A program made the position numbers and the translations under genes. Under the pieces are notes generated by a model that saw nothing but the letters and a program-made list of their open reading frames with translations, did not search any database and was not told the DNA's origin. From assembly GCA_009837395.1 (NCBI GenBank), contig VXTP01000043.1, forward strand, positions 392,936 through 456,935: a stretch of DNA of 64,000 bases, written 5' to 3'. Within the stretch, counting starts at the first letter, position 1. The number at the start of each line of letters is the position of its first letter. Below are positions 1 through 8,183 of this stretch, piece after piece. The DNA is from Gemmatimonadota bacterium. GTDB lineage: Bacteria > JAAXHH01.

Positions 1-496
1 GTGCGTTGTAGTTCGCCGGTTGAACGGGTTCGTCTTCCGCGCAGGCGGCCCGGCAGACTTCGTCGATCTCCCGTGGCGACAGGCCGATCACGGCCGCCAT
101 GGTTCCCCGACGGCGCTGTCCGGCCTCGTGCATCAGTGCACTGCGCAGTCTGACCAGGCGCAGCGACTCCTCGAAATCGAGGACGCCGGCCGCCACCAGC
201 GCCGAATACTCGCCGAGGCTGTGGCCGGCGACGAAATCCGGTTCGATCCCATGCGCTTTCAATAAGGATGCGACCGCCACGCTGTGCACCAGGATGGCCA
301 GTTGCGTGTAGTTCGTCTGCTTCAGGGTTTCGGCGGGACCGTCGAAGGAGACGCCGGCAATATCTGCACCGGTGATCTCGCGGGCTTGCTCGTAAAGCGA
401 TCGAACCTGCTGATACCGGTCATGCAGGTCCCGGCCCATGCCGACGTACTGTGAGGCCTGGCCCGGAAACAGGAAAGCGATCCTGGCTTGGGACAT
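1..496 (-). CDS. fabD: Malonyl-CoA:ACP transacylase, 3' part beyond the window
   Basis: Moves malonyl groups from CoA to acyl carrier protein for cytosolic type II fatty acid synthesis. The first 165 residues are readable and the gene runs off the left edge. The N-terminus has the FPGQASQ motif, the nucleophile motif GHSLGEYSA puts the catalytic serine at residue 93, and Arg118 (RLVRLRSAL) matches the malonate-carboxylate-binding arginine. The ATG at 494-496 was chosen because MSQARIAFLFPGQ matches the normal FabD N-terminus. It follows rpmF by 18 bp. In many bacteria plsX and fabH lie between rpmF and fabD; both are absent here. The identification is firm. Confidence 0.95.
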   Translation of the reverse strand, partial: MSQARIAFLFPGQASQYVGMGRDLHDRYQQVRSLYEQAREITGADIAGVSFDGPAETLKQTNYTQLAILVHSVAVASLLKAHGIEPDFVAGHSLGEYSALVAAGVLDFEESLRLVRLRSALMHEAGQRRRGTMAAVIGLSPREIDEVCRAACAEDEPVQPANYNA

Positions 497-514
497 GGGG
501 AATCGGCGCCGAAC

Positions 515-697
515 CTAAATGGCTTCGACTTCCAGGACTTCCTTTCCCTGGTAGTATCCGCAGTGGGGGCAAACGCGGTGCGCGCGTTTCATCTCTCCAC
601 AATTGGAGCATTCCACCAGCATCGGCATCGGCAGCACCCAGTGCGTGCGGCGCTTACGACTCCGTGCCCGAGATTGGCGTCGCTTGGGCAAGGCCAT
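515..697 (-). CDS. rpmF: Large ribosomal subunit protein bL32
   Basis: A 60-residue basic ribosomal protein of the zinc-binding bL32 type. The N-terminus [20 protein letters not shown] is the conserved basic start. Four cysteines, C30, C33, C43 and C46, form the zinc ribbon. Length is normal. It starts 3 bp after the DUF177 gene, the very common DUF177-rpmF pairing, so both share one message, probably continuing into fabD. Confidence 0.97.
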   Translation of the reverse strand: MALPKRRQSRARSRKRRTHWVLPMPMLVECSNCGEMKRAHRVCPHCGYYQGKEVLEVEAI

Positions 698-700
698 GCT

Positions 701-1222
701 TTATTCCTCCTTCAACAACGTTTTCAAGATGTGCAAGCGTGAGTCCACCATCCGCGTACCGCAACCGCAGGCACCCACGTTCAGGTTCGTGCCGCAATCG
801 GGACAGAGGCCCTTGCATGCTTCGCTGCACAGGGGTTTCATGGGGATATTCAGGTTGACGAGTTCGGCGATGCGCCGACTGATGTCGATCGTCTTCGCGC
901 CGTAGTCCAGGATTTCCACGTCGTCCGATTCGGTCAACTCCTCGCCATCAGGTATGGCCCGGTCGGTCTTCTCGTAGTAAGTCGCGATTTCACCGCTGAT
1001 ATGTTCTTCGACCTCTTCGAGGCACCTGCCGCAGGAGAAAGTCATGGAGACCGCTATGTCGGCCTGCAGCACGAGCGAATTCTCGGAGACTGTCAGCGTG
1101 CCGTCCACCTTGACCGGTGAAGCGAAACGGCATTCCTCGTCCGGAATGAAATCGGCGGCGGGCGTGTCTTCCAGGTGGATGGGATGCAGACCTTCGGCCA
1201 GATGCTCGATCGCTATTCGCAT
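701..1222 (-). CDS. DUF177 (YceD-like) protein, 23S rRNA accumulation factor family
   Basis: A 173-residue protein of the DUF177/YceD family, which sits beside rpmF in most bacteria and is linked in E. coli and plants to 23S rRNA accumulation. C64-x2-C67 lies in the middle (FSCGRC). Near the C-terminus C132, C136, C140 and C143 form the family cysteine cluster (LCSEACKGLCPDCGTNLN). Extra cysteines follow at GACGCG. It opens the operon DUF177-rpmF-fabD and has a well-formed promoter about 100 bp upstream. Family membership is firm; the molecular role is taken from relatives. Confidence 0.92.
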   Translation of the reverse strand: MRIAIEHLAEGLHPIHLEDTPAADFIPDEECRFASPVKVDGTLTVSENSLVLQADIAVSMTFSCGRCLEEVEEHISGEIATYYEKTDRAIPDGEELTESDDVEILDYGAKTIDISRRIAELVNLNIPMKPLCSEACKGLCPDCGTNLNVGACGCGTRMVDSRLHILKTLLKEE

Positions 1223-1323
1223 ATTGACGGCTTGTTCACGGGACTACGACCACGTTCCACACGCGACTTAAACGCCACATTCCGGATGGGCCGGACTATA
1301 CTCCAATCAGCCGGAAGCCACTA

Positions 1324-1353
1324 ATAATAGGGAGGTTACCCCGGTCGTGTCAA
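1324..1353 (-). promoter_or_regulatory. Sigma-70-type promoter for DUF177-rpmF-fabD
   Basis: On the minus strand a perfect -35 TTGACA (1348-1353) is followed after 18 bp by TATTAT (1324-1329). It lies between the end of sucD and the DUF177 start, leaving a leader of about 95 bases. It is the best-matching promoter in the window. Confidence 0.75.
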
Positions 1354-1369
1354 GAGGAAAATCCCCGGA

Positions 1370-2239
1370 TCAGGCGAGTGCGGACCGGATCAGATCCACC
1401 ACGTCGGCTGACCGGTCGGCCACCGGAATGCCCGCCTCGTTCAGCGCGCTTACTTTCTCCTCGGCGCCGCCCGTTCCCCCCGAAATAATCGCCCCGGCGT
1501 GACCCATGCGCTTGCCTGGGGGCGCCGTGCGGCCCGCTATGAAACCGACCACCGGCTTCTTCATGTGCTGACGCACGAACTCGGCCGCCCTTTCCTCGTC
1601 GGAGCCGCCGATCTCGCCGATCATGACCACGGCGTGGGTATCCGGATCCGCTTCGAAGGCCTCGAGGGCGTCGATGAAACCCGTCCCGATGATCGGATCG
1701 CCGCCGATACCAAGGCAGGTCGACTGGCCGATGCCCGCGGACGTCAGTTGATGGACGATCTCGTAGGTCAGCGTGCCGCTGCGGGAGACCACGCCCACAT
1801 GTCCGGGCCGGTGAATGTGGCCGGGCATGATGCCCACCTTGGTGACCCCGGGCGTGATGGCGCCGGGACAGTTCGGTCCCAGGAGCCGTACGCCTGAGCC
1901 TTGCAGGACGGCGTAGACCCGGGCCATGTCCAGCGTGGGGATGCCTTCTGTGATGCAGATCACCAGGTCCATTTCGGCGTCGATGGCCTCGTGGATCGCG
2001 TCGGCCGCGAAGGCGGGGCGGACATAGATGATGGACGTGTTGGCACCGGTCGCCGAAGCGGCTTCCTCGAGGGTGTCGAAGACCGGGATGCCATCCAGGT
2101 CCTGGCCGCCCTTGCCCGGAGTGACCCCGGCCACGATGTTCGTGCCGTAGGCCGCCATCTGGCGCGTGTGGAAGGAACCGTCCCTGCCGGTGATCCCCTG
2201 CACGACGACGCGGGTGTTTGCGTCAACCAGGATGCTCAT
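1370..2239 (-). CDS. sucD: Succinyl-CoA ligase (ADP-forming) subunit alpha
   Basis: Alpha subunit of succinyl-CoA synthetase in the TCA cycle, 289 residues as expected. The N-terminal CoA-binding Rossmann domain has [15 protein letters not shown]. The phosphohistidine lies near residue 247 in [10 protein letters not shown] and is followed by the glycine-rich loop [11 protein letters not shown]. Its ATG overlaps the sucC stop in an ATGA junction, so the two subunits are translationally coupled. It is the last gene of the xylulokinase-sucC-sucD unit. Confidence 0.97.
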   Translation of the reverse strand: MSILVDANTRVVVQGITGRDGSFHTRQMAAYGTNIVAGVTPGKGGQDLDGIPVFDTLEEAASATGANTSIIYVRPAFAADAIHEAIDAEMDLVICITEGIPTLDMARVYAVLQGSGVRLLGPNCPGAITPGVTKVGIMPGHIHRPGHVGVVSRSGTLTYEIVHQLTSAGIGQSTCLGIGGDPIIGTGFIDALEAFEADPDTHAVVMIGEIGGSDEERAAEFVRQHMKKPVVGFIAGRTAPPGKRMGHAGAIISGGTGGAEEKVSALNEAGIPVADRSADVVDLIRSALA

Positions 2240-3393
2240 CTTGCCCCCTTCCCGAGCGCTACGGCCTTCTGAACGGCTTCCGCCATGGTGTCTACGGCTA
2301 CGAGCCCCACGGATTCGAGTATTTTGCGGCCCTCCGCTTCATTGGTCCCGGTGAGCCGGATGACGATGGGCAGCGTGAGCGGTCCGCCGGGACCGGCAGC
2401 GATGCGGTCCAGGGCGGTCACGATGCCGTTGGCCACGTCGTCGCAGCGGGTGATCCCGCCGAATATGTTGAAAAGCACGGCCTTGACCCGGTCGTCGGAC
2501 GTGATGATGTTCATGGCGGTGACGACCTTGTCAGGGTTCGAGCTGCCGCCGATATCGAGAAAGTTTGCGGGCATGCCCCCGTAGAACTTCACCATGTCCA
2601 TGGTCGCCATGGCCAGGCCCGCGCCGTTGACGATGCAGCCGATGTCGCCGTCGAGCTTGACGAAGCTGAGATCGGCGTCCCGTGCCTCGGCCTCGGTGGG
2701 CTCTTCGGATTCGGAATCGCGCATGTCCTCGATTTCCTCGTGCCGGAACAGGGCGTTGTCGTCGATGTTCATCTTGCCGTCCAGCGCCCACAGCTTGCCT
2801 TCCGGCGTGGTCACGAGGGGGTTGATCTCCGCAAGGGACGCGTCGCTTTCGATAAAGGCGTCGTAGAGCCGGGCGAGCATGCCGGCGGCCTGTTTGACCT
2901 GTGCAGGATCGGAATAGAGTTTGTAGGCCAGGGACCGGGCCTGGTACGGGAGCAGGCCGAGCAGGGGGTCGACGGCCAGTTTGTGGATCTTCTCCGGCGT
3001 ATCCCGTGCGACCTCCTCGATGTCGACGCCGCCCGCTGCGCTGACCATGAACACCGGCCGCCGGGTCTGACGGTCGAGGATGATCCCGATGTAGGCTTCT
3101 TGGTCGATCTCCACCGCCTTGGCTACGAGGACCTGCCGGACCGTCAGCCCCTTGATGTCCATGCCCAGGATCCGGCCCGCGACCTCGAAGGCCTCATCGG
3201 GCGTCGAGGCCAGTTTCACGCCGCCCGCCTTTCCCCGCCCGCCGACGTGCACCTGAGCTTTGACCACCACCCGCGTGCCCAGTTCCTCGGCGATACGCCG
3301 GGCTTCATCAGGCGTCCGGGCCACCTGTTCCGGCGGGATCGCCATCCCGTGCCGGGCGAAGATGCCCTTCGCCTGGAATTCGTGTATATTCAA
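2236..3393 (-). CDS. sucC: Succinyl-CoA ligase (ADP-forming) subunit beta
   Basis: Beta subunit with an ATP-grasp fold, 385 residues. I start it at a TTG (3391-3393) because [16 protein letters not shown] is the canonical SucC N-terminus and AAAGGAG lies six bases upstream. A larger open frame extends upstream but only as the antisense-like shadow of the kinase gene. Visible motifs are [15 protein letters not shown] (ATP-grasp lysines), EINPL (metal ligand region) and [10 protein letters not shown]. The TTG overlaps the TGA of the xylulokinase gene, and the sucC stop overlaps the sucD start, so all three are coupled. Confidence 0.95.
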   Translation of the reverse strand: MNIHEFQAKGIFARHGMAIPPEQVARTPDEARRIAEELGTRVVVKAQVHVGGRGKAGGVKLASTPDEAFEVAGRILGMDIKGLTVRQVLVAKAVEIDQEAYIGIILDRQTRRPVFMVSAAGGVDIEEVARDTPEKIHKLAVDPLLGLLPYQARSLAYKLYSDPAQVKQAAGMLARLYDAFIESDASLAEINPLVTTPEGKLWALDGKMNIDDNALFRHEEIEDMRDSESEEPTEAEARDADLSFVKLDGDIGCIVNGAGLAMATMDMVKFYGGMPANFLDIGGSSNPDKVVTAMNIITSDDRVKAVLFNIFGGITRCDDVANGIVTALDRIAAGPGGPLTLPIVIRLTGTNEAEGRKILESVGLVAVDTMAEAVQKAVALGKGAR

Positions 3394-4937
3394 TTTCTGC
3401 TCCTTTGCTTTTCTACCATGCTGCCCAGGGCGTCGAAACCCGGCTTGAGGGCCGGATACATGGATTTGAAGATCCCGTAACACTCCTCGTAGCGTTTCGA
3501 AGCCTCTGGATCCGGCTCCGTCCTGGACACGACGTCGACCAGGTCGTCCGCGGCATCCTCGACCGTGCCGTATACGCCGGTGCCGACCGCGGCCAGGATG
3601 GCGGCGCCGAAGGCGGGGCCTTCCTCGGCGTTCACGGTAACGACTTCCGCCCCGTAGACATCGGCCTGGATCTGCCGCCAGAGGCTGCTTCGCGCTCCGC
3701 CGCCTGTGGAACGGACCTGTGTGACGGACAGCCCGAGCTCCCGCATGATTTCTATGGAATCCCGCAGGGCGAAGGTCACGCCCTCCATAACGGAACGGAT
3801 CATGTGGGGCCGTCCGTGCCGTCCCGTGATACCGATGAACGCGCCCCGCGCGTTGGCATCCTTGTGGGGAGTGCGCTCGCCCATGAGGTAGGGGAGAAAC
3901 ACCAGGCCCTCGCTGCCCGCCGGCGCGCGTGCCGCCTGGGTCGTCAATAGTTCGTAGGGGTCGGTGTCCAGCATCCGGGCCGCGCTGACCTCGACTTCGC
4001 CCAGCGTATTGCGCAGCCACTGGAAGGCGCCGCCCGCGAAGAGCGTCACCCCCATGAGGTACCATTTGTCGGGAACGCTGTGGCAGAAGGTATGGACGCG
4101 CAGTTCCGGGTCCACGCGGACGTCGTCGGTGTGGGCGAAGACCACGCCCGACGTACCCAGGCTGGCCAGGATCCGGCCGGACCGGACGATGCCGGCGCCC
4201 ACGGCGCCGCAGGTGTTGTCGGCTCCGCCGCCGACGACGGGCGTGCCGGGCTTCAGTCCCATGTCTGCGGCCACCTCCTCCGTCACGTGGCCGCAGACGT
4301 CGATGGATTCGAAGGTGGGCGGAAGGAACTCCGCGGGCAGGCCGATGGCGTCCATCATGGCGCCGGACCAGCTCCGCTCCCGTACGTCGAACAGCAGCGT
4401 GCCCGCGGCGTCGGAGACCTCCATGGCGAATTCGCCGGTCATGCGGAACCGGATGTAGTCCTTGGGCAGCATAACCTTTCGGATGCGGTCATAGACATCC
4501 GGTTCTTGATCGCGGACCCAGACCAGCTTGGGCGCGGTGAAGCCTTCGAGGGCCGGATTGGACACCCAGTCCACCAGGTTCTTCTCACCCGCCTGTTCCG
4601 TGATCCAGCGGCACTGATCGGACGTCCGCGTATCGCACCACAGGATGGAAGGCCGAAGCACCTCGTTCCGTTCATCCAGCAGGACCGAACTGTGCATCTG
4701 ACCCGACAGGCCGATCCCGGCGATGGATTCGGCCGTCACGCCGGCGGTGCCCATGGCTTCGCGCACCGTATTCGACGCCGCGCGCCACCAGTCCGCCGGA
4801 TCCTGTTCGGCCCAGTTGGGACGGGGCGTGTGCAGAGGGATCTCCTCGAAGGCCCGGGCCGCCAGGCCGCCCCGTTCGTCGACGATGATCGTCTTGATCC
4901 CCGAGGTGCCGATGTCGATGCCGATCAGGTGTCTCAT
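3390..4937 (-). CDS. xylB: Xylulokinase (FGGY carbohydrate kinase)
   Basis: Phosphorylates D-xylulose to xylulose 5-phosphate for the pentose phosphate pathway. It is a 515-residue FGGY kinase. The N-terminal phosphate loop reads GIDIGTSGIKT, the first-domain substrate region GLSGQMHSSVLLD is typical of xylulokinases, and the second domain has VVGGGADNTCGAVGAG and STGGGARSSLWRQI. The ATG at 4935-4937 gives the standard start; an upstream TTG at 4979 is possible but overlaps the terminator region. The last codons contain the ribosome-binding site and start of sucC. No xylose isomerase or regulator is nearby, so substrate specificity rests on family resemblance. Confidence 0.92.
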   Translation of the reverse strand: MRHLIGIDIGTSGIKTIIVDERGGLAARAFEEIPLHTPRPNWAEQDPADWWRAASNTVREAMGTAGVTAESIAGIGLSGQMHSSVLLDERNEVLRPSILWCDTRTSDQCRWITEQAGEKNLVDWVSNPALEGFTAPKLVWVRDQEPDVYDRIRKVMLPKDYIRFRMTGEFAMEVSDAAGTLLFDVRERSWSGAMMDAIGLPAEFLPPTFESIDVCGHVTEEVAADMGLKPGTPVVGGGADNTCGAVGAGIVRSGRILASLGTSGVVFAHTDDVRVDPELRVHTFCHSVPDKWYLMGVTLFAGGAFQWLRNTLGEVEVSAARMLDTDPYELLTTQAARAPAGSEGLVFLPYLMGERTPHKDANARGAFIGITGRHGRPHMIRSVMEGVTFALRDSIEIMRELGLSVTQVRSTGGGARSSLWRQIQADVYGAEVVTVNAEEGPAFGAAILAAVGTGVYGTVEDAADDLVDVVSRTEPDPEASKRYEECYGIFKSMYPALKPGFDALGSMVEKQRSRN

Positions 4938-4977
4938 GGGTGGGCTGTTGCCTGTCTTTACCGTGCCATTCCGGCAC

Positions 4978-5002
4978 AAAAAAACCTGCGCAATTCCGCA
5001 GG
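4978..5002 (-). terminator. Intrinsic terminator after the sigma factor gene
   Basis: Read on the minus strand, CCTGCG, loop GAATTG, CGCAGG is followed directly by seven T residues. It starts 29 bases after the sigma factor stop. A second small hairpin (GTGCC/GGCAC, 4963-4977) follows the T-run. This separates sigma factor transcription from the xylB-sucCD operon. Confidence 0.92.
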
Positions 5003-5031
5003 GACGAGATGATTGGAACTGGTGGCCGGAT

Positions 5032-5916
5032 TCAGCTCATGTAAGCGTGCAGCCGGACGCTGCGGGACGTATGGCGCAATCGCCGGATCGCCCGTTCCTT
5101 GATCTGGCGCACCCGTTCGCGGGTCAGGCCGAACTGCTTCCCGATTTCGTCCAGGGTCATCGGCTTTTCCCGGTTGATCCCGAAATAGGAACGGATCACG
5201 GCGGCTTCGCGGTCCGTGAGCGTATTGAGGGCCCAGACCACTTCCTCTTTGAGCGACTTCTCCATGACCGGCGCATCCGGCGACTCGATGGTCGTGTCTT
5301 CGATTACGTCGAGCAGGCGTCCCTCCTCGCCCGGTGAAAAAGGCGCGTCGAGCGAAAGGTGTGAGCTGAAGGTCCGCATGATGTCGACCACGTCACGGTG
5401 GTCCAGCGACAACTTGCCCGCGATTTCGTGGGTCGTGGGCTCCCGGCCCAGTTCCTGCTTCAGGCCACGTACGACCTTGTTGATCCGTCGCAGTTCCTCG
5501 GCCCGGTTCAACGGAAGGCGAAAGATCCGGGACTGTTCGGCCAGGGCCTGCATGATCGCCTGCCGCACCCACCAGACCGCGTAGGAAATGAACTTGAATC
5601 CCTTGTGTTCGTCGTAGCGCTGCGCGGCCTTGATCAGGCCGATATTGCCCTCGTTGATCAGGTCGGACAGCGGCAGGCCCTGGTTCTGGTACTGCCGGGC
5701 CACCACGACGACGAACCGCAGGTTGGCCTGGATCAGCTTGTTGATGGCGCCATTCACGCCGTTGCGTGCGTCGCGGGCCAGTGACATTTCTTCTTGCAGG
5801 TTCAAGACCGGTATGGTCCTGATTTCCCTCAGGTAGGTATCGAGCGACCGGTCATCACCGGAATTCCGTGATCCAACCCGGGAAATGTTGACTTCCGACT
5901 GGGTGGACTTGGCCAT
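5032..5916 (-). CDS. RNA polymerase sigma-70 factor, short primary or group 2 type
   Basis: Directs RNA polymerase to -35/-10 promoters. At 294 residues it has regions 1.2 to 4 but lacks acidic region 1.1 and the long non-conserved insert of proteobacterial RpoD. Region 1.2 starts at DRSLDTYLREI; region 2 includes LIQANLRFVVVVARQY, DLINEGNIGLIKA and ISYAVWWVRQAI; region 4.2 ends with TLDEIGKQFGLTRERVRQIK. This architecture is that of the primary sigma factor in Bacteroidetes and relatives, but a stationary-phase RpoS-like role cannot be excluded. It is a single-gene unit, with its own promoter candidate and a strong terminator. Confidence 0.93.
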   Translation of the reverse strand: MAKSTQSEVNISRVGSRNSGDDRSLDTYLREIRTIPVLNLQEEMSLARDARNGVNGAINKLIQANLRFVVVVARQYQNQGLPLSDLINEGNIGLIKAAQRYDEHKGFKFISYAVWWVRQAIMQALAEQSRIFRLPLNRAEELRRINKVVRGLKQELGREPTTHEIAGKLSLDHRDVVDIMRTFSSHLSLDAPFSPGEEGRLLDVIEDTTIESPDAPVMEKSLKEEVVWALNTLTDREAAVIRSYFGINREKPMTLDEIGKQFGLTRERVRQIKERAIRRLRHTSRSVRLHAYMS

Positions 5917-6069
5917 GAACGTTCTCCGGTACCTGGCGCAGACCGGTTGAAGACAGCCGGATGCTGTCCCGCCGAACTGTTTGTGGCAGTGGTTGTTGCG
6001 GATTTCGATCGGGTATAGCCGAACCAGCGCCTGCGTGATACTTCCGGTTCTCTGGAAACTTACAAAACT

Positions 6070-6096
6070 ATAATAATCGCCCGGTCAGGGCGTCAA
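6070..6096 (-). promoter_or_regulatory. Putative promoter of the sigma factor gene with an internal dyad
   Basis: On the minus strand TTGACG (6091-6096) is followed after a short 15 bp spacer by TATTAT (6070-6075). Between them sits the perfect dyad CGCCC-N5-GGGCG (6078-6092), which could be an operator or part of a terminator for the upstream binding-protein gene. The leader would be about 150 bases. Confidence 0.45.
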
Positions 6097-6135
6097 GGTA
6101 TTTTAAGGCAATTTCCGCAGTGGGGCAACCCCGGT

Positions 6136-7851
6136 TCAAAACACCCGTTTCTCGACGTTGTTTCCGATATAGATGTCCATCATCGTGGTCCGGTTGCCCC
6201 AGAAGTGATCCTGTCCCCACGAATTGGGCTCCAGGCCTTTGAACCAGGGTTTGCGCAAGTCCAGCACGTGGGTGTGATAAATGAAAACGCCCCCGGCGTC
6301 TTCCACCAGGATGCGTTCCGCCTGCCCGTAGTATTCCATGCGTTTCATCTCGTCCATCGTCGTTCCCCCGGCCTGCAGCAACCGGTCGAAGGCGTCGTTC
6401 TTCCAGTCATGGCGGCCGTGGCCGACCGGCTGGGAATGCCAGACCTGGGACAGCATGTTGTCGGGATCGGGGTAGTCGTATTGATAGGGGATCAGTCCGA
6501 AGGGAATGGCGTACTGGTACATGTTGTCCATGTAGAGTCCGATTTCCTGGTTCCGGATCTCGACGCGCATGCCCAGGGTTTCCAGCATCATGCCCTGGAT
6601 CGCCTGGGCGATGCCCATCTGGGTCGGATCCGCCTGGCGGAGCCAGAATTCAATCTCGGGCAGGCCCTTGCCGTCCGGATAGCCGGCTTCCGCGAGCAGG
6701 CGCCGCGCCTCGGGCGGGTCGTAACGCTGGACATCCTTCAGCAGATCGCCCGTGTATCCGGGGAAGTTGGGCGGAAGCATCGTATAGGCGGGCGTGCCGT
6801 GACCCTGCAGGATGACCCGGCAGATGGTCTCGCGGTCGATGGCGTGGCCGACGGCCCGGCGGACCCGCACGTCGTCGAAGGGCGGGATCGCGGTACGGAA
6901 GAAGAGGTACCAGGTCTGGAAATGGGCGTTGGAAGTCAGATCCCGGGTCAGGTCGGGGCTGTTCTCGATCTCGCCAAGGAATTGGGCAAAGACGCCCTGG
7001 CGGTCGACCTCGTTGTTCTCGTAGGGCGCGATGCCGGGATGGGTGCCGGCGATGATGAACTTCAGCAGGATCCTCTCCAGGTAACCCGGGTAAGGCCCGT
7101 TATAGTAGGGGTTCAGGTCGTAGGAGATGTACCTGTCGGTGATCCATTCATCCAGCCTGTAACTGTAGTTGCTGACCATGTTGCCCGGCTCGGTCCAGCG
7201 GCGGCCGTGTTTCTGTACCTGCCAGGGTGGCACGGGCGCCGCGGAGTTGTAGGCCATGATGTGGGGGAGAAAAGGGCAGGGGGCATCGGCCTCGATTTCC
7301 AGCGTCAGGTCGTCGATGGCGCGCACGCCCACCGAGTCGGGATCGTTGATCTTCCCGTGGTTGAAGTCCCGCGCGTTCTTGATATTGTAGAAGAGAAAGG
7401 CGAAGACGTTGCCCTCGTCCGGGTCCAGAAAACGCTTGAAGGTGAATTCGAAATCGTGTGCGGTCACGTCCCGGCCGTCGCTCCAGCGAGCGCCCTCCCG
7501 GAGATGGAAGGTCCAGATGCGTCCGTCCTCGGACGGTTCCCAGCGGTCGGCGGCCCCGGGAATGAGGATATCGTCGGGGTCGAACATGGTAAGTCGTTCG
7601 AACAGATAGGGATCTGCGCCTTTGACGCCGTAGTTGTCCATGCTCACGTCCAGCGTCTTGGGCTCTTCGATGAAGTACATCAGGATCTGTTCGTGGAGCG
7701 GTGCGGCGTCCGGCGGCAACTGCTTGCCCAGGCTGTTGATCACGGGACCTTCCGCGATTTGAACCTGGGCGCTTTCGTCGCCGCCGCAGGCCGCTGCGCA
7801 GAAGAAGACGAGGAGGAGCGCCCGGGCCGTGAAGGTGTGGGAGGACATCAT
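6136..7851 (-). CDS. Peptide-type ABC transporter substrate-binding lipoprotein (SBP family 5)
   Basis: Binds oligopeptides or related solutes outside the inner membrane for an ABC importer. About 571 residues, normal for the DppA/OppA family. The start at paired ATGs (7846-7851) gives a short signal peptide ending in the weak lipobox FFCAAAC. Family motifs include EPKTLDVSMDNYGVKGADPY near the N-terminus, WTFHLREGARWSDGRDVTAHD, and RRAVGHAIDRETIC in the middle. An in-frame start at 7899 would only lengthen the leader. No permease or ATPase gene adjoins it, so it is an orphan component here. Confidence 0.9.
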   Translation of the reverse strand: MMSSHTFTARALLLVFFCAAACGGDESAQVQIAEGPVINSLGKQLPPDAAPLHEQILMYFIEEPKTLDVSMDNYGVKGADPYLFERLTMFDPDDILIPGAADRWEPSEDGRIWTFHLREGARWSDGRDVTAHDFEFTFKRFLDPDEGNVFAFLFYNIKNARDFNHGKINDPDSVGVRAIDDLTLEIEADAPCPFLPHIMAYNSAAPVPPWQVQKHGRRWTEPGNMVSNYSYRLDEWITDRYISYDLNPYYNGPYPGYLERILLKFIIAGTHPGIAPYENNEVDRQGVFAQFLGEIENSPDLTRDLTSNAHFQTWYLFFRTAIPPFDDVRVRRAVGHAIDRETICRVILQGHGTPAYTMLPPNFPGYTGDLLKDVQRYDPPEARRLLAEAGYPDGKGLPEIEFWLRQADPTQMGIAQAIQGMMLETLGMRVEIRNQEIGLYMDNMYQYAIPFGLIPYQYDYPDPDNMLSQVWHSQPVGHGRHDWKNDAFDRLLQAGGTTMDEMKRMEYYGQAERILVEDAGGVFIYHTHVLDLRKPWFKGLEPNSWGQDHFWGNRTTMMDIYIGNNVEKRVF

Positions 7852-7989
7852 GCGCGCTACCTTATATGGGGTTTTGTGTGTTTCCTGTAAAATGACCACC
7901 CACCCTTATCCGGGTCAATAGAAAAGCGCAGGGCGATCTGACCGGGTCTCTTGACACCGGAGATGGGGAGAGATAGGTTGATGGCGGCT

Positions 7990-8151
7990 CGTCCCGCTCA
8001 ACCGAGGCGTCCCGGTCATCCGGCTCGTCCCGCACACCCGAGTCGTCACGGCCATCCGAACCGTCACGGCCATCCGAACCGTCACGGCCATCCGAACCGT
8101 CACGGCCATCCGAACCGTCCCAGTCATCCGAGCCGTCCCGCTCACCCGCGT
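7990..8151. repeat. Nine-unit 18 bp tandem repeat in the intergenic gap
   Basis: Nine head-to-tail 18 bp units fill half of the 332 bp gap between the binding-protein and permease genes. The four central units (8044-8115) are identical, CGTCACGGCCATCCGAAC; flanking units diverge at three to six positions. Read in frame they would give (R-H-G-H-P-N)n or, antisense, (R-M-A-V-T-V)n, but no gene with a credible start or partner carries them. No other feature was seen in the gap except the permease leader. Confidence 0.95.
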
Positions 8152-8183
8152 CGGCTCTTCAACCACAGCAGGCAGTCCGGAAC

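Noticed and set aside
2218..3480. Long plus-strand open frame opposite sucC
   Set aside because: It is antisense to a clear succinyl-CoA ligase gene; long antisense frames are expected at this GC content and its protein matches nothing recognisable. The same applies to the long frames opposite glnS, the binding-protein genes and the RND pump.
3394..4065. N-terminal extension of sucC
   Set aside because: The open frame continues upstream, but it lies opposite the frame of xylB, has no homology, and the TTG with AAAGGAG starts the known SucC N-terminus.
8044..8115. CRISPR-like array
   Set aside because: The units are contiguous with no spacers and only 18 bp long; no cas gene is present.
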